Below, one piece after another: positions 33,031 to 44,843 of a stretch of 64,000 bases of DNA (positions are counted from its first letter, which is position 1; every line of letters starts with the position of its first letter). The DNA comes from Marasmius tenuissimus (taxonomy: Eukaryota > Basidiomycota > Agaricomycetes > Agaricales > Marasmiaceae), in NCBI GenBank assembly GCA_029532415.1, contig JAQOTA010000062.1, positions 496,001-560,000 of the forward strand, read 5' to 3'. Below the pieces are notes generated by a model. The model was not told the origin of the DNA, ran no database searches, and saw only the letters and a list, made by a program, of their open reading frames with translations. A program made the translations under genes and the position numbers.

Positions 33031-35565
33031 GAAGTCGGTGGAGGTGATATGCCGGCGAAAGTTCTAGGAATGCGCGCCAGTAATTTAAATAATCGAGTTC
33101 CCGGACCATGGTCACCGTTTGAATGGTCTCCCAATTAAATTTCTAATCGAATACACCCGCCACCTCCCTCTCGCTGCAGGATGATGCTCATTGGTGGCGG
33201 GGTCCGCCCATTCGCACCCATATGTACAACTATCACCAGGTTATGGAGGTGTAATGAACTACGAGGTACTCGAGCGCTCTGGTACTCAGAAATTCAAATA
33301 TTTGTTTGAAGGATTTATAGAAGAACTCAAGAAGGGTTGAAACGGACATTCGAAAGGAATTGAAACACACATTTGAATGACATTCGAAACGCGCGGTCGA
33401 AACAATTTGACCAACTGTTTGAAAGTGCCATTGAAGAAGAAGAAAAATCAAAGAGTCCAAAAAGTACCGTTCGCACTGACCAGTTGCATAGGTGTTTGCT
33501 ATTCAAGAGAGTCCAATAGCGAAGCCGTTCGATGCACAGTGACATTGTAGTGAGCATAGATATCAGGAAGAATAGATTCGGACTTCACCTCGCAATGCCG
33601 GGCCTGTTAAGCAGCCCGTAACGCCGCGTGATACTTGAACGTATCGCTGACTTGCCTCGACGACATGAGCCACGACATTCGGTGTTGTTCTGTCGGATAG
33701 ATTCGTCGTCGCCCTCGTTGCAGACTGGAGCCCCCGAAGCTTCATGGGTGTCAAGAGGAAAGTTGCAGAGAAAAGGGGCTAAAGCACTTGGAACCTTAAA
33801 AAGACAAAGACGGCGTGATCTAAGTCTTGAGTCGGGTCAATCCCCTATCATCCCTTGAACCTGGACCACAACCATGATCACAGTCAGTCCACCCAGCTTG
33901 CCACCCACTCCCAAGGCCCGTCTTGGACCTATGACTAATTCTACATGCTCTGTTGACTCGTTTGACGACTCGTACTCGCTTCACTCCCCGTGGTTCATCT
34001 GGTTTCAAGACATCAGTCATCGGCGAACATTTGTTGAGTTTCTCCTAGCTATTTCTTTGCTTCAAACTCTGCTCATAGACCTCGGGAATTGAAGGTAAAA
34101 GCAGGGGTAGTACCTAGAGCGGATTAGGCTGAACACCCGGGAGTCGGTAAGCACTTGAATTGTCGAAGTCCGAGTTACCAGCCCGTAGTTTCAGATTCTC
34201 TGTTTAGAAGCAATTCGAACAAGATTCGAATGACTATTTGAATTGATGTTTAACACTTTTGCTCGATTCATTCGGTTCTATTCAAATTATCGTTCAAATG
34301 TAACCGCCAGTGAGGGAAAGCCTTCGCATCGTTCAACCAATATCAAAGATTAGTTGTTCAATTGTCATTCAAACGGGAGATTCATTCGAATAGCAACCAT
34401 GGTAAAGAACCTTTTTTATTCAAAATTTTTGTCTGCATCGCCTGGAAAGTTTCACATTCACGCCTTAAACTCACTTTCTTCGGAAACAAGGGATTTATCT
34501 TAAATGCTCGACTATGCCAACAGGCCAATGCGTAACTATAACATCAACGCCAAATGAATACGTGAGCTCTTTGCGGCACAACAAGGCAATGTAACACATC
34601 TGTTATCCGCGCACACACACGATCGCCAACTAGCAGACTCCCTGGCAACAAACTCTTCCTTTTTTCGCCTTCAATGGGAAGCTTCCTCCTTTTTCCACTT
34701 TAGGGCTTGTGTCAGCGGCGGAGGATTGATACTTGTTGTGTCCGATCCTAGTTGCATCGATAAGTGCCTCAGTACAGTCTGTGAGGAACGGTTAAAGATC
34801 GTAACGTTCGCACCTTAGGATTTAAATCGCATTCTCTAACCAAACATATCAGTTGACCAGCACCAAGCCCGTGCGTACTATTAGAAAAGACGACGTGAAA
34901 TTCGTGAACTTTCTGCAGACTGCGGCGCGCACACTGAGACTCGTTGACACACCTGAACTTCGAACAAAATAACGCCCGATAGCCAGAGATAATGCATGAG
35001 TATTGAGAGATTTCCTCTATTCGCCATCAGGGATTTATCCGAGTCGAGACTGAGTTAGTGGAGCTCATCATTGTGCATGTGAAGCAAGTCGATGTCCAAT
35101 CCCCCAGCGTGCTAAGCGCATATGAGAAAGCTCGTTTGAATGCGGAAGTATCGGTCTGAGAGATTTCGGTTCATTCTGAGAATCCTTTGCGTGGGCATAT
35201 CATGGATGAAGTTCAAACCTTCTCGGGCGCTTGTATGCCGTTGCTTCGGCCCAGGGCAGGGCCGGCTTCTGACCAACCAATGCCGTTACCCGTGCAGGGC
35301 CCAGGCACCTGAGCCTTGACCATGAACGTCAGGCTACGTTCATCTTGCATCTCATCTCGACTCTGCCAGCAGGCTCCAGCCGACCTCAAGATTCGAATAA
35401 TCAAAGGTTTTGCTGAGAGCTCGAGCTAGGCTCCCTCAAGGTCTTCGAAAGGTACGTGGTTGCGTGGTTGCATACTTGGGAATATTTATGCTAGCTTGAA
35501 GGAACGCTACCAGGATCCCGAGACGAGTGCTGGCGAAGAGCTTCGTCGCAGCAAAACAGTAATGG
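33031..35565. other. Gene-poor region with TTCGAA/TTCAAA motif clusters
   Basis: No supported gene. Two stretches (about 33280-33430 and 34205-34400) are crowded with ATTCGAA, TTCAAAT and TTTGAAT words, and parts pair in inverted orientation (TTTGAATGACA in the first, its complement in the second), so they may be arms of an old inverted-repeat element. A 72-codon open frame at 33874-34092 has no recognisable features. A GC-rich patch at 35248-35310 (CAGGGCCGGC..GCAGGGCCC) resembles hAT-type ends. I scanned most of it for CaaX mini-genes without success. Confidence 0.4.
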
Positions 35566-35569
35566 GCCT

Positions 35570-36269
35570 ATTGCAGGATGTCGCGAAAAATATGTCTTTC
35601 TACGCCTCCGAATAACATCGATTTTGATCATTCAACTCGCGAACCGCACGCGCCCGTGAAACTCCCATCCATATCGCTCAGATTATAGTGGATGATAGCC
35701 TGAGCTACTCGTCATCACCCATGGCACTCGCAGTTATCGAAGCAATGGACAAACATTGGTCACTCGTATGGCCTTGTATAGTTATCCTGGCACAATGAAT
35801 GCAAGATAACCCTGTTCCATCTGCAGAGCCCTCTTGCCGCGCGTCACAACGCGATATTCGGGGTGGGAAGTCCTCGCTCGTGCTAGTAAAGATTCTTAAT
35901 GGCAAATACTTTGCAGCCGGATCCTACCCTCGTGCACTCAGCCAGTTCGAAAAGACATTGGCGCAATTCCAAGTCGAACTCGAACTTCAAATTGAAACAC
36001 CTTCGATGGACGCACAAGCAGTCCAAGAGGTCATCAAATATCGGATTCAGTATCCCAATGGAAAGGACCGACCAGTGATTTGGATTGATTATACCGATCT
36101 ACTTCCCGTTGTTATGGTCGAGTCCCAGGGAGAGAGCAGGAGAATGTTGGAAAGTGTGATAAAGCAAAATTTTCATGAACATGCGATGCATGTGAAGGCT
36201 ATAGGGTATAAGTATGGTGGATGCTTGGTAAATGCGAAGGTGTTCTGGAAGGGGAGGGATGAGTACTGA
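35570..36269 (+). pseudogene. MYND-family remnant with large internal deletion
   Basis: The first ~260 bases match the N-terminus of the MYND1 type (NNIDFD-like start, HIAQIIVDD, SSPMALAVIEAMDKHWSLVWP) with stops, then the sequence jumps straight to the end of the finger exon (CRASQRDIRG), a recognisable intron ending TTTGCAG, and the complete C-terminal domain of the MYND3 type (QAVQEVIKYR, DRPVIWIDYTDL, EHAMHVKAIGYKYGG). About 1.2 kb of the helical domain and most of the finger are gone. The C-terminal exon alone (to 36269) is open. Confidence 0.7.
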
Positions 36270-36969
36270 GTGTCCGTTGTATGTCGGCTTGGTGCGTTGA
36301 TGCCAACACACGGTGTCTTTCCTTGCGATTGGACCTGATACCTTTGACCACCGTCACATCCTTTACCTATGAGAGGAATCGTTGGCTGCCGAGTGACAAA
36401 AGACGTTTGGAGAAGAGACGAGCAGCAAACAGTCATCCGGCCGTTGCATGCTCTAGGATGTCACCTTTACCTTGTCGTTGACATCAACAGTAGTTAACCT
36501 TGCGATTATCTCTCACTCAGATGGGCCCGATTCCCAAGGGCCCTTACTCTTACCTTCGTGAGTACCCTCCCGGTTCTCAATGGATTTCGAATTGAAACTG
36601 ATAAAGAAAACCTCCATCGAGCAGGCCATGGCTACTTTGGATGTCGCGACAACGTATCATCACGGCTGGCCCGACTCTAAAGGGCCTCTTGGCGACTGGC
36701 CGCTCAGCATCAGACCTTCAGGCCCGGGACGCGGGTCTTGTTCCCGACAACCCATTTTCCGACGCCCGTGTACCTGACGTACCCCAATGATATATAGGGT
36801 GGCCCGCCACCATCGGGCCTACCCCCAATTTTTTTGCTGGTTTTTGGCGATTCGGACATTCGGACAGAAAGGGAGGGATGGATAAAAGGCTGGGTGCTAG
36901 TGAGTCTGCAATAACCATTTTCCCCTGGTATTTTCTTCTGACTTCCAGTTCCAGCCGCAGTCAAAACGA
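36270..36969. other. Intergenic upstream of MFS2
   Basis: No gene recognised. A TATA-like ATATATAGGG lies near 36791, about 180 bases before the MFS2 start, followed by the palindromic GGCCCGCCACCATCGGGCC. Confidence 0.35.
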
Positions 36970-39256
36970 ATGGGGGCTGACACCACCACTGAGACCGCTT
37001 CTTTCGTTGAAAGCATTCCCCTCGAAACGTACGTGTTTATCCCTCGATCATTGGTCCTTTACCAGGCTTACTCGCTTTCTTGATGTTCAGGCGGCCGTCA
37101 AGAACCTCTGAGTTAGACATCTTTCGCTTGCCCAAAGATGGGTGTCGTTCCTTGGCTATCTCAGAGACGCCTGGGACATCCAGACAGACATCCGATACGG
37201 GTCACCTAGAAATCGGTCCGCGAGAAGTTCAGTCGGATAATGTTGCGGTTCAACTACCGCCGGTGGTGAGTTGAAGGTTGCCTTCCGTTTCGTTCGATAT
37301 CCTTACTTTTTACTTTCGCATTAGGACGGTGGATTCCATGCATGGGCGTACCTCGCCAGTGCTTGGGTTCTTGATTTCTTTGTTTGGTTCGTCATTCTTC
37401 TTTCATTCCAATACTGTGTCCGTTTGACACTTGCCACACAGGGGGTTTCCGTTCTCCTACGGCGTCTTTCTCGCCTACTACAAAACACACGACTTCAAAG
37501 ACGCATCGCACGGTCAATTAGCCATCGTAGGCTCCCTTGCCGGAGGTCTCCCCGACCTTGTGTCGATCATTCTACTCCCAGTTCTGGGGAGGTACCCGTG
37601 GATCAAGCAGAGATGTATGTTTCTGGGTCTCGCGATGACTATTGGTGGGATTGTGGGAGCGGCGTTCGCGACGAAGGTTTGGGAGATCATTGTGCTGCAG
37701 GGGTTGGTCACTTCAGTGGGAGCCGGTGAGTATTGAGATGAGCGAGGGGCCAGTGAAGGATAACACTGTCTATCGTACGTGCAGCGCTCCTGTGGTTCCC
37801 GATGATGACCTATCTATTTGAGTGGTTCAATAAGAGAATGGGGTTGGTACGTGGCTCTGATTCGTCCATAGTCATACTCGGTGCTCACGCTATTTCGATT
37901 GATAGGCGAACGGGGTGTTGTACTCTGGTTCTGGTACGATCATGTCGAGGCGATCCAAGTGCGTTTGGACTTACCTCGTTGGCTGTGGTTCTTTGCAGGA
38001 GCTGGCGGAGTCGTTTTCCCCTTTGTGATCGACGCTTTACTCCAACGGTACGGGAGGAAGATTACGCTTTTGTCTGTCGTACGTTCCGATATCCTCTATA
38101 TCTGCGGTTGTCCACTGACCTCGCTTCTACTCTCAGGCCGTAGCGCTGTTTGTCTTCGTTCTCCCATGCTTTTGGTACATAAAACCTCGCCAACCAGTCG
38201 CACACGTCGTGGGACCGAGGAGTTTCAATCTCAAGTCGATTAGAAGGCGAGCGTTTTGGGTGCTGTGTGTAGCGAACTTAGTCCAGGCGTTCGGGAACTA
38301 TATCCCTTCGTTGTATCTTCCAGGTATGTGTTAAAATTGTGTCAAGGGGTCGGTGCTAACTTGTAATCATGGCTGGCTTTGGTAGCATTCGCGGCGGATA
38401 TGAAGATGAGCACGACTAGAGGTAGTTTGGCCGTAGCTCTCTTGAACGGTGCGTGTATCTACACAATGCTTCGTCCGTATCCGTACCCAAATCTCACCCA
38501 TTCGTATCACGCAGGATTCTCCGCCCCAGGGTGCATCTTCCTTGGACACCTCTCCGATCGGTTTGACCTTCGGATATCGATTCTCCTTTCCTCTCTGGGC
38601 TCTGCCATCGCTGTCTTATGTATATGGGGAACCACACGGGAATCGACGGTAGCTCCGATCTTGGTGTTCGCAGCGGTCTACGGATTTCTGGCGCAGAGTT
38701 GGTCAGCGCTCTGGACAAGGTTTGTGTCCGTTTCGGTGTCGATGCCTGGTGTCGGTGGGAGTAGTAGTAGAGATACCGGCGATCCTCATTTGGCGTCGGG
38801 ACTGTTGGCGATTTATGTTGCTGGTAATTGTTTACCTCAAGTGCTAGTCCGATGGTCTTTGTTGGGCTAATGTTTGTGCTCTATAGGGAGGGGTCTAGGC
38901 AATGTACTTTGTGGCCCAATCTCGTCGGCTTTGCTGCACCCGTGGGCGTTGACGGACAAGTCGAATTTAGCGTATGGTGTTGAAGGATACGTTAGTCTTA
39001 CTTGTTTTTGTATCATCTGGCTCGAGACACAATCAAATATCATGGTCCACCTAAGCCCTCCCCGCAGGCGAACACGCGTCCATTTCAACAGTTGCTCGAG
39101 CTACAGGCAGAGGGGTTACAACTGTTGGGGAGGATAGCCGACGGGCGATGGTGCTCCCCACATCCGGAGAGCATTTTATGGGACTTGGAGCAACACGAGC
39201 GACGGCGGGCAAGGTTTGGATACAGTGACTGGTTGGTGAACGAATGGGGAGATTGA
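36970..39256 (+). CDS. Monocarboxylate-transporter-like MFS protein, copy MFS2, with replaced C-terminal exon
   Basis: Exons: 36970-37028, 37091-37265, 37325-37386, 37442-37725, 37785-37846, 37906-37933, 37999-38078, 38137-38323, 38386-38448, 38515-38823, 38887-38990, then probably 39068-39256, about 533 residues. DGGFHAWAYLASAW is the MCT signature before helix 1; FPFSYGVFLAYYKTHDF, GRYPWIKQRCMFLGLAM, VVFPFVIDALLQRYGRK and FLGHLSDRFDLRISILLSSLGSA follow. MFS1 and MFS3 end with a last helix exon (GPVILYTG..); here that exon is not found. Splicing to 39068 gives a hydrophilic 62-residue tail; reading through the donor gives a different tail ending at 39137. Probably still 11 helices. Transport substrate unknown. 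Lies directly upstream of receptor STE3-1. Confidence 0.75.
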
Positions 39257-40076
39257 CCTGCCATGATACTGTAATACTGGTAAGTGTTCACCGTCACCCG
39301 TCTCTTTCTCTTCGCGATTCTGAATGTTAAGTTCAGGCTTGCGAGAGCGATATTTACCAGTCTTCAACCAACGTGTATAAGGACGAAAGATGAATCTTCA
39401 TTTCCTGAATCCATCCGCACCTATCTCAAGCGAGGAAAATTCTCCATTACAGCATGAATAAGAATGTTGACCTTTTTCGGAACAAACCGCCTTCCCGCCC
39501 TCCGCCCGAGAACATTGTATTTTTCGCGGCAAGAAGTTCCTTCTCTTTCTGTATTGGGCTCGGGTTACGAAATTGATGGGGAACCTTGGGAACATTGTTT
39601 TCCAAGCCCGGAGCTACGACGAGGGACTGCTTGCAGGTTCACGATACACCTGGTATACCTCACTGCGCCGGCTCCGTCCTGTGGCATATCTGAGGGTCTA
39701 TACAGGCTTAGAGCTCACGACCTTCCAGCCCACCCATGCGCACGCAGAGGCCAGCCCCGGAGTACCACCTCGGGACTTACAATGTGAGTTTCCCAATTTG
39801 GATAACCCAACTCCGTGAGTCTCGGCGACCCTGGCCGTTTTTGGAATATTCAAGGTAACCTCCGAATTGGGATACACGCTGGGACGAATGCTGTCTCTAC
39901 CCGAAAACAAGGCTGCATACAAAATTGTATACAAGGCGGAGGGATTGGAGAAATCATTCTTAAAGGTGAGTAATATTGGACGGAAGGCGAGATTTCAGTT
40001 TCTTTCCCTACCTCAATTTTACCTTCGGACCTCTTCGTACATTCACTGGGTGACTTCGTACCTGAGGTTGATAATT
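39257..40076. other. Upstream region of STE3-1
   Basis: No coding sequence that I trust; scanned by eye on both strands for CaaX-ended precursors without finding one. Holds a motif shared with the STE3-2 promoter (39792-39808). Confidence 0.45.
39792..39808 (+). promoter_or_regulatory. Shared receptor-gene promoter motif, STE3-1 copy
   Basis: CCCAATTTGGATAACCC about 270 bases upstream of the STE3-1 start. On the minus strand at 58887-58904, about 235 bases upstream of STE3-2, CCAAATTCGGATAACCCC agrees at 15 of 18 positions in the same orientation relative to the gene. Confidence 0.45.
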
Positions 40077-41636
40077 ATGGCCTACCCCAACGAAGTCTAT
40101 TCGGTGTTCTCTTTCCTCGCTTTTGTTTTGGTTTCGATTCCCCTTCCGTGGCATTTGGAAGGTGAGCTGATCTTATTTGAATAGAGAGTGACCAAGTACT
40201 GATACTGTCTCTATAGCATGGAACACCGGCACTTGTTGCTTTATGATCTGGACTGGACTTGGATGTTTCAACTACTTCATTAATTCTGTCGTCTGGCACA
40301 AGAGCGTCAGCAACGTTTCTCCCGTATGGTGCGATATCTGTAAGTTTTCCGCTGGATCTCTGACTTGGTTCCCGGCATATGTGACTGACGATTGGTACTT
40401 CAGCTGCAAAGTTTATCGTCGGACTCGCTGTCGCATTACCCGCCTGCTCTCTGTGTATCAACCGCCGCCTGTATCACATTGCGACTGCCAATGCTGTTAC
40501 CGTCACCCGTGCTGAGAAGCGTCGTGCAATTATGGTCGATTTGGCCATCTGTATCGGAATTCCGGTGTTGAATATGACTTTGCGTGAGTGTCTCCCCCAC
40601 CATGATTGAAGCGCGTCCTGAATCATCAACCGCATAGACTACATCACCCAAGGACATCGCTTCGATATTCTCGAAGACGTTGGCTGCTTCCCCTCTGTAT
40701 ATAATACATGGGTCGCCTTCGTCTTGGTCTGGACTTGGCCTCTTGCCATCGCATTGGTTTCAAGTGTTTATTCCGGTAAGCATTTTCGCGATTTGGTTTC
40801 TGGAACGCTGACTGATTTCATGCAGTCCTCTGTTTGAAAGCCTTTAACAAGCGCCGCCTACAGTTCAAGGAGCTTCTGTCGAAGAACAACAACTTGAACG
40901 CCAATCGTTACACCCGCTTGATGTGCCTCGCTGGCATTGATATCCTCATCACTGTTCCATTCAGCATCTACTCGATAGCCTTGAATGCCAATCTTGGCGT
41001 CAGTAGATGGATTTCGTGGGAGGACACGCACTTGAACTTCAGCCGAGTGGACTTGTTCCCTGCTTTGTTGTGGAAATCGAACTCGTTGTTACACGTCAAT
41101 GTCGAGTTGACGAGGTGGGCACCGGTGATGTGTGCGCTGTTGTTCTTTGGATTTTTCGGTTTCGCGGATGAGGCAAAGAAGAACTACCGTGCTGTGATCA
41201 GCTCCGTCCAGAAACGCGTCGGTCTCGATTCGACTGGCTCGCTGGGCTCAACGCTGACGGGATCTGGCGCTCCGTATGTCGCTCATTTCTCCTGTGGTGA
41301 TCTTGTTTTGACTTATGGATATTATCCTCTAGTAGATCCATGACATCTTCCGGAAACTCGAACGTATTGCCCATATTCATTCAGCGGGAGACTCGCAAGA
41401 AGCACGACTCTCTTGGGTCATTCACTGACGTGGAGTCGATCTCCGAGTCAAGAAAATGCTTTGAGCTGAAACCTGTCGACCCCAACGCGTCTTACGACGA
41501 GTTGTCGATTGCTGATGTTGGAGGCGCGCTGGCCGATCATGATGATGCAGCACCCCCACCGTCCACCGGCTCAAGGTACTCGATGGCTTCAGCCGAGCCA
41601 GAACCTGCGAAGAAGGATAAATCTGACATGGTCTAA
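40077..41636 (+). CDS. STE3-type mating pheromone receptor (STE3-1)
   Basis: Six exons (40077-40161, 40217-40339, 40404-40583, 40638-40775, 40826-41273, 41333-41636) give about 425 residues. Seven-helix GPCR of the fungal class D/STE3 family: short extracellular N-terminus MAYPNEVYS, first helix then IPLPWHLEAWNTGTC, INSVVWHK, CLCINRRLYHIATANAVTVT, RAEKRRAIMVDLAICIGIPV, HYITQGHRFDILEDVGCFPS, and the third-loop region FNKRRLQFKELLSKNNNLNANRY; extracellular WISWEDTHLNFSRVDLFPALLW precedes helix 7. The cytosolic tail is Ser-rich and acidic. It should sit in the plasma membrane and bind farnesylated peptide pheromones from a compatible mate, signalling through a G protein. Very similar to STE3-2, with the same intron positions. 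Confidence 0.93.
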
Positions 41637-41939
41637 CTTCGCCGTCTCCCAAATCTATCCTCAAGGTTTCTTCCCGTACCCACTCTCATTTTCCATCCCA
41701 AACATATACACTTGCACGCCCATTATACTTTACGGTTGTTGTTCCACTATACCACCTGTCTGTCTTTACGGTCACCTCTACTGTATCCTTAGTATTCATC
41801 GTCTGCGTTAGCTCTCGCATTCATTTTCGAACATTAGTCTTTTATAGCATGTATTTGATAGTCCCGTCGTACCATAAAACAACTACGATCCATTCCAGTG
41901 TCAACGGCTGCTCGAGTAATTGTTCGAAGTTACTAATCG
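41637..41939. other. Intergenic between STE3-1 and the deaminase gene
   Basis: Converging 3' ends, pyrimidine-rich, presumably 3' untranslated sequence. No CaaX mini-gene seen. Confidence 0.4.
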
Positions 41940-42629
41940 TCACAGTGGTCCACATCTCCCTCCAGACCTTTTACATCCCCTGGGGCACGGAAACTCAGGG
42001 TCGAACTGCCATGAAAGAAGGGGATCTGTCTCGTTTGTCAAAACCTCACCCAACAGTCTGCTTGGGTTAGGCAAGTCGAAACTCTGCTGGAACACTTCCG
42101 CTGACGAAACCCGAATCTGCCCCCACCCCTTCTCTATGAGCGTCAGGATGCTGGTGCCGTACACATACTCCCTAAATCCAGCCCAACGGATTGCAGACGC
42201 GCACATCGGGCAACTCTCCGCGTTGGTGTAGAGTGTAAGGGACCTGAATGCCGCACTAGCCTGCGATGGAGTTAGACGGTATGGGCCGACAGGGGAGGTA
42301 AGAATGGTGGTGCAGTTGTTTATCGCTGCTATTTCGGCGTGAAGGGTTGGATTACCAGTAGCGGTGTTGTTGTTTGAGCCGGTACAAATGAGCTCCCCCA
42401 AGCCCGAGGTTCCAGTGTGATTGACTATGACTGCCCCGAAAGCAGTGAAAGGGCAGGGGTTCGGCAGAGCTTCATTAGCACGTCGCATCCAGTAAGCGCG
42501 CGTCGAGAAGGGTATTCCATTGAGTGTAAGTGTCGGATTAATCAGTGGGATTTGGTTGCCGGTGTAAATCTGCGCGAGCCCTTGGCCCGCAAATACGAGG
42601 AGGAGCAACGACTTGAGCATTTCTCTCAT
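41940..42629 (-). CDS. Secreted cytidine/deoxycytidylate deaminase-like protein
   Basis: A single-exon frame of 229 residues. A hydrophobic N-terminus (LKSLLLLVFAGQGLAQ) looks like a cleavable signal peptide. The zinc-deaminase core is clear: LHAEIAAINNC contains the His and the catalytic Glu (HAE), and ESCPMCASAI supplies the two zinc-binding Cys (C-x2-C), followed by the usual IRWAGFREYVYG. The family hydrolyses amino groups from cytosine-, guanine- or adenine-type bases, normally inside the cell. The C-terminus has extra Cys residues (FPCPRGCKRSGGRCGPL) that would suit disulfides in an exported protein. Substrate cannot be told from the sequence. It lies on the minus strand, downstream of GH43. 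Confidence 0.85.
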   Translation of the reverse strand: MREMLKSLLLLVFAGQGLAQIYTGNQIPLINPTLTLNGIPFSTRAYWMRRANEALPNPCPFTAFGAVIVNHTGTSGLGELICTGSNNNTATGNPTLHAEIAAINNCTTILTSPVGPYRLTPSQASAAFRSLTLYTNAESCPMCASAIRWAGFREYVYGTSILTLIEKGWGQIRVSSAEVFQQSFDLPNPSRLLGEVLTNETDPLLSWQFDPEFPCPRGCKRSGGRCGPL

Positions 42630-42904
42630 GAGAGCGCAGAAACTTCAGGGCGAAGGTCTGATCTAATACATCCCTCCCAGGAGTACTTAGATAGGCACCG
42701 GGATGTATTCAGGAACCGGCTTTCAGCTCGTGGATTCCGACAGTCGACCACGCGTGTAAAAAAGTCTATCTTCCCTCGCTCGTGTGTCGCCAAGCTGCCA
42801 ATGTTGCGTTTAGTATATAAAATTTTGACTTGTTTTCATTCAGACACACAAGTTTCATCACTTCAGTGCTTGCGTCAGCATTGAAAAATAAGTCAATTAG
42901 ATTA

Positions 42905-44265
42905 TTACTCTTCCACGACAAGAGGCCACCCCGAAGAGAAATCGAGATAGTTGATACCCAAATAAGAAGAGCCGTTTTCAGGTTCGTTGTTGCGCACATA
43001 GTGATAGACGATAACATATCTTCCGCTGACCGGATCTTTATAGACACTCTGACCACCTAAAACACAGCGTGAGTATCGAATATGCATATTATTGAGAATG
43101 TGACACGCACCTGGTGCATAGACATTGTCATGCGATCCTAGAACAAGCGACCCGGTGGGAGGATCTTTCTTGTCGGTCAAGGCATCCCCATTCTTGTCAC
43201 GGAACGGGCCTGATCCGCTGTCTCCACGACCAACGAGTACTTTGTATTCGTCGCCAGGAGGAGGTCTATCCGTTGACTTAATGCCACTCGATGAGCTTAT
43301 GCTAAAAATCGCGCCAACTAGAATTTACGCACGAGAGGCGTGATTCCATCAGAGAAGAAGTGAAACCAGGTGGAGGTGCCGTCGGGTTTGATTGTAGTAG
43401 CACCTTCTGAGGGACGACCGTCTCCACCTGCAAGATGGGTTCCGGGAGGGTCCTGTGGACGGTAAACGGTCAGGTATCAGCGAGTATCATCGACGCAAGT
43501 CGAACATACGGAGGCTGTCGCGTTGATGCTGGACATGGGGACCTGGTAGATACCGTTCCAGTAGGATCCAAAGGACAATTTGAGTCCGTTGTCGTTAATA
43601 AGGTCGGGATCAACTGGAACATCCGGTAAGTATAGAGTGCGGCAGGTACGGACATATAAGACGCGCTAGCATTGAAAACGTCGCCTTTCTTTGATGTTAC
43701 AACTGCACCCATATCTGTCCACGTCCCAGCTTCCATCGAGGGACTTGTAGCAACACCAATAGCGGAGTTCTGGCTGCCGATAGTCGAGACTGAGTAGTAT
43801 AGGACATATCTGCCCTCAGTAAAGCTGATGGAGGGCGCCCATACGGTGCAATTTCCAGGAAGGTCGATTTTTGAGCAATCGGGCATTACGGAGCCCTCAC
43901 GGGTCCATGGTCTGCATCGAACAATGAGAAGGAGTCTTTCATCCGGAAACGTGTATCAGGAATCCATACCCAGTTAGTGAAGGGCTTGTGAAGATCTTTA
44001 CTTTTTCATTCGTTGAGAAAACGAAATATTTCTTCGAGGTCGGGTTGTACCTTTGCAAACTGTCATCAGGAATGGTCTACACGTTGGGAAAGGCACGCAC
44101 CATATCGTAGGATCTCTGACCGTGATGTCCGCTGAGAGGTTGTGAAGGATTATTGTCTGGTAACACGGGTCAAATTCTTCACTCACAACTTCCGGGAAGC
44201 GGGTTGGGCACGGCTCTGATAGTCAAGGCTGCTGCGAGGAGAGCTGTGAAAGAGAGGAGCTTCAT
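42905..44265 (-). CDS. Glycoside hydrolase family 43 (arabinan endo-1,5-alpha-L-arabinosidase-like), secreted
   Basis: About seven exons on the minus strand, with a signal peptide MKLLSFTALLAAALTIRAVP and start at 44265. Five-bladed propeller signatures: VRDPTIWYNP (catalytic-base Asp in DPT), NCTVWAPSISF and RYVLYYSVSTIGSQNSAIGVATS (second blade), VPVDPDLINDNGLKLSFGSYWNGIY (pKa-modulating Asp region), GDGRPSEGATTIKPDG (Glu in the position of the general acid), GRGDSGSGPF and VLGSHDNVYAPGGQSVYKDP; it ends WPLVVEE. I place intron 1 from after PLPGS to CCTCTCAG so that DITVRDPTIW stays in frame (56 bases). Expected role: cleaving arabinan side chains of plant pectin outside the cell. Exon 1-2 junction is the least certain. 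Confidence 0.85.
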
Positions 44266-44843
44266 GGTGGTCTCAGGAAGGAATGAAACTCGTCATTGCG
44301 TTTTTAAGGTCATCACGGCCTTCGTAACCCGCCACATATAGCAAACCCCACAGATGAATGACAGCTAAAGCGCAGCATTGCTTCGAAAGATCATCATTTG
44401 AATACAGCCTTGTGCCATCCATGCGTAGTACCACAATTTCGCAATATAAGATGAAATTGGAAAGCCGTCTTCGCCGTCCTTGAAGTGCATGTGACGTTTT
44501 CATCAATACTGGCCATGGTATGGGATCCGATTATTGCGTCTGGGTAAATTCACGCTGGAAAACGACAGTTTGAACTATGCAGACGCAGAAGTGATATTCC
44601 ATACCTGCTAGCGGACGACCAGCATTAGCCCGACTCTCAAAGGTTCCGAAGGAACTGCATGGTCTAAGAGTTCTATAGTCGTATTCTAGGATACAATAGG
44701 GTATACTAATTTCTATGAGTATCGTAGGGAGAGTAGGGTACGTATGTTCTAAGGACTGGAAGATGATGAATGTGGCTTGTTCCATAAATCGTCCGACCAT
44801 TCAACCTGCAGTGCACATCGCGGCGTGGCACCGAAAGTTTGAA
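44266..44843. other. Intergenic between GH43 and the TypA-like gene
   Basis: Presumed GH43 promoter plus TypA 3' region. Nothing recognised; no CaaX mini-gene seen on either strand. Confidence 0.4.

Noticed and set aside
33664..33700. ATG..C-C-S-V-G stop mini-frame
   Set aside because: Only 11 codons from its ATG, far too short for a pheromone precursor and no processing site.
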